Shown piece by piece: positions 7,325 to 16,076 of a stretch of 21,819 bases of DNA. The stretch comes from Jimgerdemannia flammicorona (taxonomy: Eukaryota > Mucoromycota > Endogonomycetes > Endogonales > Endogonaceae). Position 1 is the first letter of the stretch. Each line of letters begins with the position of its first letter. The translations under genes and the position numbers were made by a program. Where the stretch lies: the NCBI GenBank assembly GCA_003990745.1, contig RBNI01001575.1:1-21819 (forward strand), read 5' to 3'. Under the pieces are notes generated by a model, which did not search any database, was not told the origin of the DNA, and worked only from the letters and a program-made list of their open reading frames with translations.

Positions 7325-7644
7325 CATTGCTCATCTTGTATGCTATATGATCTCCTTGTGCTCTGATCTGGTGGCTTGTGAGGAAAGGCTGTCTTCTGTA
7401 CTGATGTTATCATTCTGAGGTCACCATTACATCTTCCTCCTGAATAAGGATCTTCCTGAGTGTCCTTATTCTTTGGTCCAGTCCTGAAAAATTTGCTGAT
7501 CCCATAACCTCTGGCAAGGGGTTGAAAAGTGGTGTTTATGGGCTGGTGTCTTCTCTTTGTATTTTGGCATGATGGTGAAGAGTCACTCTCTTCATATAGA
7601 GCAAGGGCCTGATTCTGATCTTGATCAATCAGTTGACAGTTCAA
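7324..7644 (-). other. 106-codon open frame crossing the polypurine tract into the LTR (doubtful gene)
   Basis: An open frame starts in the spacer after integrase (7644), passes through the polypurine tract and LTR start, and ends in a TGA overlapping the ATG of the LTR ORF. Upstream the same frame continues after one TGA to an ATG near 7690. The product is rich in Gln, Ser and Pro, with no recognised motif. The overlap of stop and start is suggestive of coupled reading, but only one copy of the spacer exists here, so chance cannot be excluded. Confidence 0.25.
7432..7447 (-). other. Polypurine tract of Gypsy-B
   Basis: On the - strand TTATTCAGGAGGAAGA runs directly into the LTR start TGTAATGG. 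It is nearly identical to the Gypsy-A tract. The spacer from here to the integrase stop (about 7448-7795) holds no recognised domain. Confidence 0.85.
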
Positions 7645-7795
7645 ACTCCTCTGACTTTGAAAGTCTCATGGATGAGTAGTTGCCAGTGCCATATCTCTTA
7701 GAGAATGGTCCAGACAGATAGCCTACTGGTCATGAGATATGTTGTTATGATTCGCAAACTAGAACCTCATGGGCAGTCATCACATTTTGCTTCTC

Positions 7796-9040
7796 TTATA
7801 TAGATTTGTGGTACTTCTTGAGTCTGTTCTTATATACCATGGTAGGCAGTATGGTCTCTGAGATTTTTCTAAGCCAGAAGGTGGTTCTCTTGATATCTTG
7901 TACATAGAAGAGTCCTTCCCATTTGGGCTCCAGTTTTCATGATCATAAGGCTTCTACTATATTTCAATACAGTAGAACCTTTTCTCTGATTTGGATGGGT
8001 TCTAGGGCCTTGTGATTCTTTTTCACATTCTTCCTTGTCAGTGCTTGTGACTTGGTGATATAATCTTCAGCCTTCTTCCTGATTTGGTATAGTCTCCAGA
8101 TTTCTGCATCAACCCATCTCCAAGTTAGGTCTAGATTTATAGCTGAGGTTCCATCAGAATCTTCTTCTCTGAAGAATAGCTCTCTTGGGGTAAAGTGTGT
8201 GCTCTGTGACCATATGTCTCATAGGACAGAGAGGGCAGTTGGGAGATAGTTATCCCAATTCTCATATGTCTCTGAGATCTTTGCTAGGATGTTCTTGAGG
8301 GTCTTGTTGGTTCTCTCTATCTGTCCATTTCCTTGAGGGTGGTACACAGTGGTCTTGATGTGCTGAATCTTGTATTTCTGATACATTATCTCATGGAATC
8401 TATTGATGAATTCCGTGCCATGGTCTGTTGTGATTTGCTTTGGTGTCTTGTAGCAGCAGATGATTTCTCAGTACAGGAAGTTAGCTATAGAGAGGGCATT
8501 GGCTTCTTGTAATGTTCCTATCTCTATCCATTTGGTGAAGAGGTCTACAATAACTATAATATAGCAGTTTCCTGATATTGTTACTGGTAGTGGCCCAATG
8601 ATATCCATTGCAATGTGGTGGAAGGGGATAGGCTCAATTCTTGATGACCCAGTTGCCTGGTCTTACTGATCTTGTTTCTGTTTTTGGCACTTGTCACACT
8701 CTTTGACAAATTGGTGCAGGTCTTCTTCCATCTTGGGCCACCACATAGTTCTTCTTGCCTTATTATATGTGTTGGTTCCTTCTAAGTATCCTTGCTCATG
8801 TACTTCCTTCATTACTTGATACTTCTTGTGTTCAGATATTACTAGCTTTTCTCCTTTTCTGAGTGTAGTGTTGTCTAGTTCAAACTGTTTCCAAGTCCAG
8901 TTGATGATAGTGATTGTCCAGGATTCAAGGTGGTTGGACATCTTCTGCTGCCCAAGGTAGCTGATTAATCCATAGTATAGCTCCTTATTCATGTTGAATG
9001 GTCTTGATGGAGGTGTTTCAGGGTGTTCTTGAGAGTGCAT
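7796..9040 (-). pseudogene. Gypsy-B integrase
   Basis: The N-terminal zinc domain is read at about 8850-8680, with VHEQGYLEG (second His of the HHCC set lost) and ECDKCQ (both Cys kept). The catalytic core follows in the next frame: first Asp in AMDIIGPLP (codon 8605-8603), second Asp in TTDHGTEF (8425-8423) and Glu in GNGQIERTN (8317-8315), giving D-35-E spacing. The C-terminal part ends KNRLKKYHKSI and a TAA at 7798-7796. A TAG-type frame end at about 8663 and several TGA codons (for instance in place of Arg or Trp) break it. The protein would insert the cDNA into chromatin. I see no chromodomain after the core. Confidence 0.9.
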
Positions 9041-9480
9041 CAGCATTGGTATTGGTCTTTTCTGAGCAGTGCTTGATAGTACAGTCATACTCTTGCAGCC
9101 TGTAGATTCATCTGACATATATTTCTTTGGAGTTCAGAGTGTGGAATAGCCAGACAAGAGTGGAGTGGTCTGTTTGAATAGTGAAGTATTTCTTAGCTAG
9201 GTAGTAGTGGAACTTGTCTACTGCCCAAACTACTGCTAAGTATTCAAGCTTGTATGACTCATAGTTCTGTTCTGCTCCATGGGTACCTTGGCTTACATAG
9301 GAGATAACATATTCATATCCATCTTTCTTCTGAGCTAGAACTGCTCCAAGTCCTATAGTACTCGCATCTGTCTGCAGGATGAATTCTAGGTTCCAATCTG
9401 ATCTTCTGAGGATAAGTGCTTGGGTCAACCTGGTCTTGAGTTCATTGAAGGTTTCTTGGTACTCCTTGGTCCATTTGAAT
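9041..9480 (-). pseudogene. Gypsy-B RNase H domain
   Basis: In the same frame as RT it shows FILQTDASTIGLGAVL (first catalytic Asp), YKLEYLAVVWAVDKF (Glu-containing helix) and TDHSTLVWL (later Asp), the usual gypsy RNase H landmarks. A stop at about 9108 interrupts a tail that continues with NADALSR, a motif commonly found between RNase H and integrase in this superfamily. The domain removes the RNA strand of the RNA-DNA hybrid. Confidence 0.9.
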
Positions 9481-10450
9481 TTGGTTTCCTTCTTCAGTAG
9501 CTCATAGATAGGTGCTGCAATGTTGGAATATCCTTTGATGAACCTTCTGTAGTAGCTGGCCAGTCCAAGGAAGGCATGGACTTCTGTAGTTGTCCTGGGT
9601 CTCGGGTAGGCTGCAATAGCCTCAATCTTTATAGGGTCTGTGTGGATTCTGGTCTGGTTGATGAGGTGTCCTAGATAGGCGATTTCTTGAGCTGCAAACT
9701 TGCATTTCTTGGGCTTGATATAGAGGCCATGCTCCTTGAGCTTCTTGAGGGCTAGTTGTATATGATTGACATGTTCTTGTACAGTATTGCTGAAGATGAT
9801 CACATCATCAACATAGACAAAGAGCCATTTTCCAATCTCATTACTGAAGACTCTGTTCATCATTCACTAGAAACTTACTGGGGTATTGTACATTCCAAAT
9901 GGCATTCACAGGTAGATATAGGTGGTGTCAGGTGTGATGAAGGCTGATTTCTCACTGGTATCTTGTGTAAGACCTATCTGATGGAAGCCTGAGAACAGAT
10001 CCAAGGTGGTGTAGTATTTGGCTTCACTTCCAAGGGTGGTAAGGATTTCTTGAATATTTGGCAAGGGCTGTCTATCCTTCTTAGTGATAGCATTGAGCTT
10101 TCTGTAGTCAATGCAGAGTCTTGGCACAAACTCTCCAGGTTTGCTTTCTTTCTTCAGGGTAAGGACAATGGGTGAGGCCCAGGGGCTGATAGCTTGCTTG
10201 ATGATTCTGGCTTCTTCTATTTCCTTGAGTTCTGCTTGCAGCCACTCTCTATAGGCAGGTGGTATGGGTTGGGCTTTCTAGTAGATAGGCTTGGTATCAC
10301 CAGTATCAACTTTGTAGTAGTACTTAGGTTCTTGATTATGGATATCCCTAAAGTCTGTAGCAAGTACTCCTTTATTCTGATGCAGGATCTTGAGAAGTTG
10401 TTCCTCCAGGGAAAAGTTTTCTCCAATGGTATATGTGTACTTGTTCTGGT
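9481..10450 (-). pseudogene. Gypsy-B reverse transcriptase
   Basis: Blocks in order: PRLCIDYRKLNAITKKD and YYTTLDLFSGFHQI (10127-9960, with the first catalytic Asp in LDLFSGF), MPFGM (just after a stop near 9905), and FVYVDDVIIFS with the catalytic pair in YVDD (9815-9804). The thumb/connection includes KCKFAAQEIAYLGH and AFLGLASYYRRFI. The frame matches dUTPase and RNase H, and stops such as the one between the first and second halves are point changes. It copies element RNA into DNA within virus-like particles. The N-terminal linker from the dUTPase starts around 10450. Confidence 0.95.
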
Positions 10451-10479
10451 CCTTGTCTTTCTTGTGCTCAAGTTTGGTA

Positions 10480-11114
10480 ATCTTGGTGGTATCATAGGCT
10501 CCTCTTCTAGTAGATCCAAAGCCTTATTCTCTTCTCTTGGTCTTGATGAGTTCGATGGCTTCAATGATCTTGGGCTTCTTGATTTCATAGATCAGCATCT
10601 GGCCAATCCTGTCATACTTCTTGACTTCGAAGGGGGTGGTGTGGTTGTGATTTCTGACTATGAGGAAGATCTCGCCAGTGTAATCAGAGTCAATTACTCC
10701 TCCTTCAACTGAGATTTCACTTTTGGCCAGACTGCTCCTAGTCTTGATAATTCCAGTATAGTTTTCTGGCAGCTTGACTCCAATTCCAGTGCCAAGTAGG
10801 GTAGTGGTCTGTGGTTCAAGGGTAGTATCTTGAATGCTGGCAAGGTCTATTCCTATGGCTCCTTTGGTCTTGTATTCTGGAATCTTGACTTTGGGGTGAA
10901 ACTTCTTGACCTTGAGGGTGATGTCTGATTCTTGTTCCTCCTCATCATCACTATTAGCCTGAAGCTCTGGGGGCTGGTCATCTTCTTTGGCTTTTCTTTT
11001 TGCTTCAGCAGCTTCTTGCTCATGTTTCTGTTGGCAGATTTTCCTGACTTCGCTGATACAGGACCAGCAGTCATTCAGGTGTTCAGAGCAGTACATCTTA
11101 GTACCATGGGGGCA
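10480..11114 (-). pseudogene. Gypsy-B Cys-rich module plus dUTPase domain
   Basis: The segment starts with a Cys/His-rich module, RCPHGTKMYCSEHLNDCWSC and a further Cys after KI (11114-11034), followed by an acidic linker. The dUTPase then shows motif 1 AIGIDLAS, motif 2 TRSSLAKS, motif 3 GGVIDSDYTGEI, motif 4 YDRIGQMLI and motif 5 RRE.GFGSTRRGAY, the last split by a TAA at 10526-10524. The substrate-pocket and catalytic residues of the trimeric family are in place apart from Ala to Gly in motif 4. It is in frame with protease upstream and RT downstream, so it was part of the polyprotein and not a separate gene. dUTPases occur in several retroviruses and some LTR retrotransposons. Confidence 0.92.
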
Positions 11115-11282
11115 TCTTCCTTGAGAGGCATAGCCATCGATGATCTTGTTGTACTACTACTCATCTGTGAGCTTGGGTGTCTTGTTCTTGTTCTTGTTCA
11201 CCGAGTGCATGAAGACCTCTGTATCTTCCTCATCTCCTTCCTCTATGTCTGATAGAACTCCTTTGTGGACATTGATAGAGAC

Positions 11283-11963
11283 TCATACCTTTCTTTCTCT
11301 ATAGTTGATCTGCATCTTCTGGGCATTGAGGTCAATGATGGCCTTGGCCTTGTGAAGCCATTGGTTGCCAATGAGGATGTCATAGTTGGTGGTGCTTGTG
11401 ACAATTACATCTACTGGAATGGTAGCTCCTCCTATCTTAATGGGGACTTCTTGGATTTTGCTAAGAGGGGTAGCTTGTGTACCATCTGCCATGACATAGA
11501 CCATCTTGGTGGACTCTTCAATGTCCCAGCCTAGGTGGTCAATTGTCTTCTTACTCATAAGGCATCCTCCAGCACCAGTATCAATGATGGTATCAAAGAT
11601 ACAGTCTTCGATCTGACATGGGGTATAAGCTGATGTCTTGCGCTGGTCTTCAGATTCTTTACCTGAGTTCTCGGATTCTTCACCTGAGTTCTCAGATTCT
11701 TCCTGTGTATTGTGAGCTTCTACAATCTTGTACTCTTGATTCTTGGTGGTAGTTGTAAGTCCTACTCTCAACTGCTGTCTAAAGGCAGGGACTTCAGCTA
11801 GTTGTTCAAAAGTAGCATTGACCTTCTGTTTCTTGAGGTCCTTGTAGATATCATACTGGTGGATCTTGGTCTTGTGCAGCTTCTGTTCCTTCTTGCTTTC
11901 ACTTTCTCCTGAGACTGGAGTAATGCCTTTAATGATTTGGCAGGCAGCTTCATCTAACTCCAT
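11283..11963 (-). pseudogene. Gypsy-B aspartic protease with acidic linker
   Basis: The active site FDTIIDTGAGGCLMS has its Asp-Thr-Gly at 11582-11574, and the second landmark NYDILIGNQWL lies about 75 codons on. The spacing and both motifs are those of gypsy retropepsins. The N-terminal 100 residues form a Lys/Glu-rich linker with a repeated SGEESEN unit (11690-11640). The segment is in frame with the gag CCHC region before it, separated by TAG (12074-12072) and TAA (about 11967), and with the dUTPase after it, separated by TGA (11285-11283). All three are C-to-T type stops. It would process Gag-Pol. Confidence 0.92.
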
Positions 11964-12071
11964 ATCTTAATCAATCTCCTCGAGTTGGGTCTTACTTTGA
12001 ATAGTAATAGCTGGGGTCTTCTTTGGTCTTCCAACTGGCTTACTGTTGCTTTTCTTGTCATAGGGCTTGGA

Positions 12072-13152
12072 CTAGGTTCTGGTACCTTCAGTAGCAGGGT
12101 AGAATTCAAGCTCCTTATAGTATTCTTCATCATCAGTATCACCAATCTCCTCAATGACTACTGTATTGGTTTGTTCTCTGGTTCTACTAGCATTGCTTGG
12201 TTGGGCTTTAAGTCTTGTTTCAGTCATGCAACTCTTTACATAGTGGCCTTCTTCTCCACATCTGAAGCATATGATATTGCATTCTTCTGTAGTGGCTGCA
12301 AATCTCTGCACTGGTCTCCTATTGGTCCTTCGGACTTCTCTAACAACATCACCAAGGTGTGTAGTCATCTTGGCGAACTGCTTGGCAAGTTCTTCCACTG
12401 AGTCAGCTTTGGCTGTCTTGGGGGTAGGTGGGGTTGGTTGTCTGTTTACAACTGTGGTAGGTATAATACTAGTTGGCTTTGATGGCTCCATCTTGATGCC
12501 AGTTATTTTCTCCATTGAGTGTTCAGCAGGGTGTCTGGCAGTCCAATATCTCTGTGCAAAGACCACTTTCTGATCAAGGGTCAGTGCAGCTGGAGTAGAC
12601 CAGATTGCTAGGGCAATTTCAGAGTGAACTCCTTTGAGGAAGGTTGAATCCACTATTTGTTCCTTGAGGTAGTCATCATAGCCAGCCAAGACAATCTGAT
12701 GGCAGATTCAGGTATAGAATGAGTTGAGATCTTCACTAAGTCCCTGGCAGATAGTATTGAGTTGGTCCTTGAGAGTTGGTCCTTGAGAGCTTGCTTGATT
12801 TCTTCAGTATAATATGTTGTTCTGAGGAAGGCCTTCATGTTGGCAAGTTTGGCTGCACCAGCATTAGCAATGATGGCTGCATTGAACTTATCTCTGGCAG
12901 GTCCTCTGAGGCTGACTAGTAGAAGGGCCAATTGTGCATCTACACCAAGGGCTCATATGTGGCGAATTGTTGAAAGTCTTCAATGAAGGTCAGGATTGAC
13001 TCTTTAGTAGTATATCTATAGAATATTGGGGGATATATTTCCATCTTATCTTGAATTCTTGCAGGAGTGACTCTTGTAGTCAGGGTAGTTGTTGTGGGGG
13101 TTGTTTGTTTTTTAGCTTGAAAGTGAGGGATTTGTCTTGAATCACCAGCCAA
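12072..13152 (-). pseudogene. Gypsy-B gag with intact CCHC zinc knuckle
   Basis: Three reading-frame pieces form one Gag. The first (13152-12940) opens with a TTG-coded residue, with the first ATG only at 13044. The second (to about 12775) holds capsid-like LRGPARDKF and QALKDQL. The third (12689-12072) carries YDDYLKEQI, a Thr/Pro-rich linker and a perfect knuckle CFRCGEEGHYVKSC (12269-12228). The first break, near 12945, is a simple frameshift. The second is explained by a 14-bp tandem duplication at 12761-12788. Gag forms the virus-like particle and binds RNA. No start codon is evident close to the primer-binding site, so the start is uncertain. Confidence 0.88.
12761..12788. repeat. Perfect 14-bp tandem duplication breaking gag
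   Basis: GTTGGTCCTTGAGA occurs twice in a row. Reading past one copy restores the frame from QALKDQL into the segment leading to AGYDDYLKEQ, and the frame arithmetic fits a 14-nt insertion. It looks like a replication-slippage mutation after or during the last transposition. Confidence 0.85.
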
Positions 13153-13161
13153 TGGGTACCA
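13149..13161 (-). other. Candidate primer-binding site of Gypsy-B
   Basis: TGGTACCCATTGG lies three bases inside the 5' LTR end on the - strand. A TGG at this place is what pairing with a tRNA 3' CCA needs. I cannot say which tRNA it would fit. It is in frame with, and immediately ahead of, the first gag-like codons. Confidence 0.5.
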
Positions 13162-13370
13162 AGTTGTTATGTAGTGGTCACTGAGTCCTTCAAATATACC
13201 AGATTCTCTTCAAGATATATCTCTTAGACTAACTCAAGTTTGTTATAAGCAAGTTCTTATTGGAGTGCCTTCCCAAGGTCTTATAGTCCTCAAACTTCTT
13301 ATCTTTAACTGTCTTGTTATCTCTTAGATTGCTTGCAAGGGATTGTATATATTGTACTGAAAAGACTGAC

Positions 13371-13403
13371 TTTATTTCAGAGGAAATAAGAGGGGTATTT
13401 ATA
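13371..13403 (-). promoter_or_regulatory. TATA box and AATAAA of the right (5') Gypsy-B LTR
   Basis: TATAAATA lies at 13403-13396 and AATAAA at 13376-13371 on the - strand, as in the other LTR. In this 5' LTR the TATA box would drive the genomic RNA, starting around 13375. Confidence 0.65.
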
Positions 13404-13520
13404 CAAAATATATTTCAATGGTTGCTAAGATATAAAGCTAAATATAAATTCCAATAACTAAAACTACTAAGTTTCAGAGTTGGTACTGATGGTTGTACAG
13501 ATTCAGGATGCTGGTATAAT

Positions 13521-13625
13521 TCAGTATCACATCAGAATACCGATGCTAGAACAATTTCACATTACCTCAGAATGCCAGTGCTGGCATTATCCAGTGTTAT
13601 ATCAAAATACTGGTGCTGGCATTAT
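13521..13625 (-). repeat. Three tandem 35-bp repeats in U3 (right LTR)
   Basis: Units at 13521-13555, 13556-13590 and 13591-13625 have the same period and phase as in the left LTR, so the array predates the insertion. Confidence 0.8.
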
Positions 13626-13642
13626 TCAGTATAACAAAGAAC

Positions 13643-14601
13643 TTAGAGCAGAAAGTTCAGGATCATGGGGGCTTCATCCTTGTCATCACTGAAGGAGATG
13701 AGATCCATGAATTCATTGTTGTGCAGATTGCACATCTCATATATATCGTACATTTCGCATGCTTCAATGTCATGTGGGATGATGTTATTGCTGATGATAT
13801 TATTACATTTAGAGCAGGGAAATCAGGGGCTCTCCAATCTATGAGATTCTCTTCTACAAAATAAGAGACAAATGTGGAGTCTGGGGGAGGTCTAACCTGG
13901 ATGCTTGGGCCTTGGAATACTGAGATCAACTCTTATAAGAATTGGTCTGAGTTGTTCTGGAGGATGGGGTGCCAGAAGTCTTCTACTTAATCACTATTGA
14001 GAGTGATAGTGGGCTGGACTTCTGTAGCCACTCTGGCTTCTAGTGCATTGATATGGCAGGATGACAGGTCTCTGAAATCTGAGACTCTAATATACTCCAA
14101 GTTAGGGATTGACCATAGTATATGCCTGAAGATCTGATGGATCTTTTTAGCTATCCTTGCCTTGTGTATATCCATGAGAGTGGTATCTTGTAGCTCTTGA
14201 GGGCTGGCCTGTGGGAACTCCCAGCAGAGGAGGTTTTCTATTTCATACTTCTGCCACATTTGGAGGCATTCGGTAGCAATAGTGATCCTTGTTTCTATTT
14301 CACAGTGGTAAAGGATAAAGTGATAGAGATCTGCAGTACCCAGGTTGATACTAGGAGTCCTTCTTGAGCAGGTCCACATGGCTCTTCTGATATCTTGGAA
14401 CATCCTTTCCTCGACTGAGATGCCTTGGTGGTTCCTTGACCTTGAGGTTTGGTGAGCAATGGGTATTTTGTTTGTGATAAGTCTTTGGGCTATTTTGAGA
14501 TTGGTGGGTCTTGTTGGTTGCTGCTACTGCAGTTCCTTAATCCTTCTTTTATATTCCTCAAGATACTTATACTGTGGTCACAATAACTCACAGTTGGTCA
14601 T
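13643..14601 (-). pseudogene. LTR-encoded ORF, right copy (about 319 codons when intact; unknown function)
   Basis: ATG at 14601-14599 opens a frame that is read, through TGA and TAG codons near its start (Arg/Gln expected), to about 13826. There a one-base deletion relative to the left copy shifts the frame. After it the acidic end (EFMDLISFSDD..DEAPMI) leads to TAA at 13645-13643. With the base restored the ORF is 960 nt, the same as the left copy after its own repair. The longest uninterrupted part is 138 codons (14403-13987). An early segment, YKYLEEYKRRIKELQ, could form a coiled coil. The copies confirm each other's frame although each is broken at a different place. Confidence 0.75.
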
Positions 14602-14708
14602 CATTGCTCATCTTATATGCTATATGATCTCCTTGTACTCCAATCTGGTGGCTTGTAAGGAAAGACTGTCTCCTGTGCTGATGTCATCATTCTGAGGTCA
14701 CTGTTACA

Positions 14709-14712
14709 ATAT
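14709..14712. repeat. Target-site duplication of Gypsy-B, right copy (ATAT)
   Basis: Matches 5891-5894 at the other end of the element. Confidence 0.7.
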
Positions 14713-14990
14713 GTATATAGAGTTAAGAAGACCCCAGAAGATAATGATAAAGAGCTCTCTGAACTTCTAAAGGATAAAGATAATAAGGAAGACAATCTCT
14801 AAGAACTTCTCAAGGAATATGAAGATGTTTTTCAAGAATCTCAAGAACTACTACTAGTTTGAGTAGTAGAATATAGTATTGAGACTATTTCTGATTCAAA
14901 CTCACCCTATTATGGAATTTATTAATCAGCCTAATCTGAGCTAGAAACCCTCACTGATATATCAGATTCTAAGAGTATATGCAAGATTAT
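14709..14990 (+). mobile_element. Gypsy-C resumes: start of the RT region
   Basis: After the second ATAT the Gypsy-C pol continues on the + strand. One frame with a few stops gives ELLKEYEDVFQESQ (14803-14844), then VEYSIETISDSNSPYYGIY and SELETL (up to about 14952). These match the conserved entry to gypsy reverse transcriptase: the EYxDVF element, a His-x-Ile-type segment, and the Pro-Tyr run before a Ser-x-x-Glu-Leu. The catalytic RT blocks that should follow are not recognisable, so the element is truncated or too decayed after about 14990. Confidence 0.7.
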
Positions 14991-16060
14991 AGAATAAGCT
15001 ATCAGATTTTAAATTATATTATCTACTATATTTTGTAATATAAAGTAAAATCAACAATATATCCTCATTAACATGTATAGGTGAGCTGGTATAGTGTCTA
15101 AAGAATATATTGCTAACCTTAACAATGTCTTACTCAAAGTTGAACCCTCTAAGCTGAAAGCATATCTTAGATTGAGTTTGACCTAGCTGATCTCTATTAA
15201 TTCTAGAAAGATTTATCACAGATTTTTGAGATATTACTGTAGGATTATCTAAGGTTAGAGATTGCTGATAAAGGATGTCAAATTGTTGAAGAATAGGCTA
15301 AAGAAGGGAAGTTTGCACTTATACATGACAAGAGGTTGTAAAGAGGAGTGACATCATCTTCATGACTGCCATCTCATATTCCTCACACTGATCTTGCTTA
15401 AAGAGATGATACAGCTATATATTCCCTTTACAAATAACAATGTATAGCTGGCTGACACATAAAGTTCTATTTCTGCTATAGCTTTACTATATAATTCTAC
15501 CTAATAAAGTATAAATACCTTCTCATAAATATCAGCTAAGACTTGCATAGCTTGATTTCTAAGTATTCTATACTAGATACAAGAATGACTTCATCTATGG
15601 TAATATCAAGAATGATGTGATTATAGATTGAATCTAAAATTCTTATAGAAATTACAAAAGAATCCAACAGTACTGCTGTGTGAAACTAATCTTATTTGTT
15701 TTTTTTTATTTTCAGATAATTTGACAGAATATTACTCTCCAACTATGGCTGAATCTTAGGTATAAAGTATTGGCTGAATTTCTGAAAAATTGGGAAGTAG
15801 AGTACATAATACTTTGAAATCCTTAGTAGTCAGAATTCAAAACTAAGACTAAATAAATCTGTACTTTAGCTCCTACTGACAATGTCATCAGTCTTACTGC
15901 TAAATTAGAAAATTCTTCAACTATTCTTTCTTAGAATCTTTCTTACTACTCTTTAAAAAATTATCACAAGTTACCAAAATGCTAAATAATTATTTTACTA
16001 AAAGCTACCAAGGAATACCTTTCTCAGCTATCATTCACATTACACACATCTTTACAATAT
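14991..16060. other. AT-rich interval without a recognisable gene
   Basis: No frame is open for more than a few dozen codons on either strand, and stops are dense in all six. CpG is virtually absent, as in Gypsy-C, so this is probably old transposon sequence. Short readable pieces such as NNVLLKVEPSKLKAYL (about 15124-15171) show it was once coding, but I cannot match them to the RT, RNase H or integrase blocks expected next in Gypsy-C. It ends where base composition changes sharply at about 16062. Confidence 0.5.
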
Positions 16061-16076
16061 ACTTTCAAGTCATTTA

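Larger units (their letters stand above)
5895..7431 (-). repeat. 3' LTR of Gypsy-B (1537 bp)
   Basis: On the - strand it starts TGTAATGGTGACC directly after the polypurine tract and ends CATAACA. It matches 13165-14708 throughout. In - strand order it contains the start of an ORF near its 5' end, the long ORF itself (7324-6373), a 35-bp triplicate repeat, a TATA box (6133-6126), an AATAAA (6106-6101) and U5. At about 1.3 kb, U3 is unusually long and mostly coding-like. Confidence 0.95.
5895..14708 (-). mobile_element. Gypsy-B: complete but inactivated Ty3/gypsy element with dUTPase
   Basis: Two long direct repeats bound an internal region coding on the - strand in this order: gag with CCHC knuckle, aspartic protease, Cys-rich module, dUTPase, RT, RNase H, integrase. 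Gag after the small duplication, protease, dUTPase and RT/RNase H all share one frame, so the ancestral element had a single Gag-Pol polyprotein. It is now interrupted by stops, mostly at positions explained by CAG/CAA to TAG/TAA, CGA to TGA or TGG to TGA. It lies inside Gypsy-C in antisense orientation. In the stretches I compared by eye the LTRs differ at roughly one base in ten, mostly transitions, so the insertion is not recent. Confidence 0.95.
13165..14708 (-). repeat. 5' LTR of Gypsy-B (1544 bp)
   Basis: This is the second copy of the 5895-7431 repeat: it starts TGTAACAGTGACC and ends CATAACA on the - strand. It is seven bases longer than the other copy, which is the net of the 8-bp and 1-bp indels that disrupt the LTR ORF differently in each copy. 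Confidence 0.95.

Noticed and set aside
10194..10712. 172-codon + strand frame with hydrophobic stretches
   Set aside because: It is antisense to the Gypsy-B dUTPase/RT linker, whose motifs are clear; the hydrophobic runs are a by-product of the opposite strand.
10480..11114. dUTPase as a captured stand-alone host gene
   Set aside because: It is in frame with protease and RT, and a second dUTPase occurs in another gypsy element; it is part of pol.
13480..13692. 70-codon + strand frame with repeated peptide
   Set aside because: It merely reads the three 35-bp U3 repeats; the LTR gene lies on the other strand.
15690..15720. T-rich tract followed by TTTTCAG, resembling a 3' splice site
   Set aside because: No donor, branch point context or flanking coding frame can be shown; such strings are common in AT-rich sequence.
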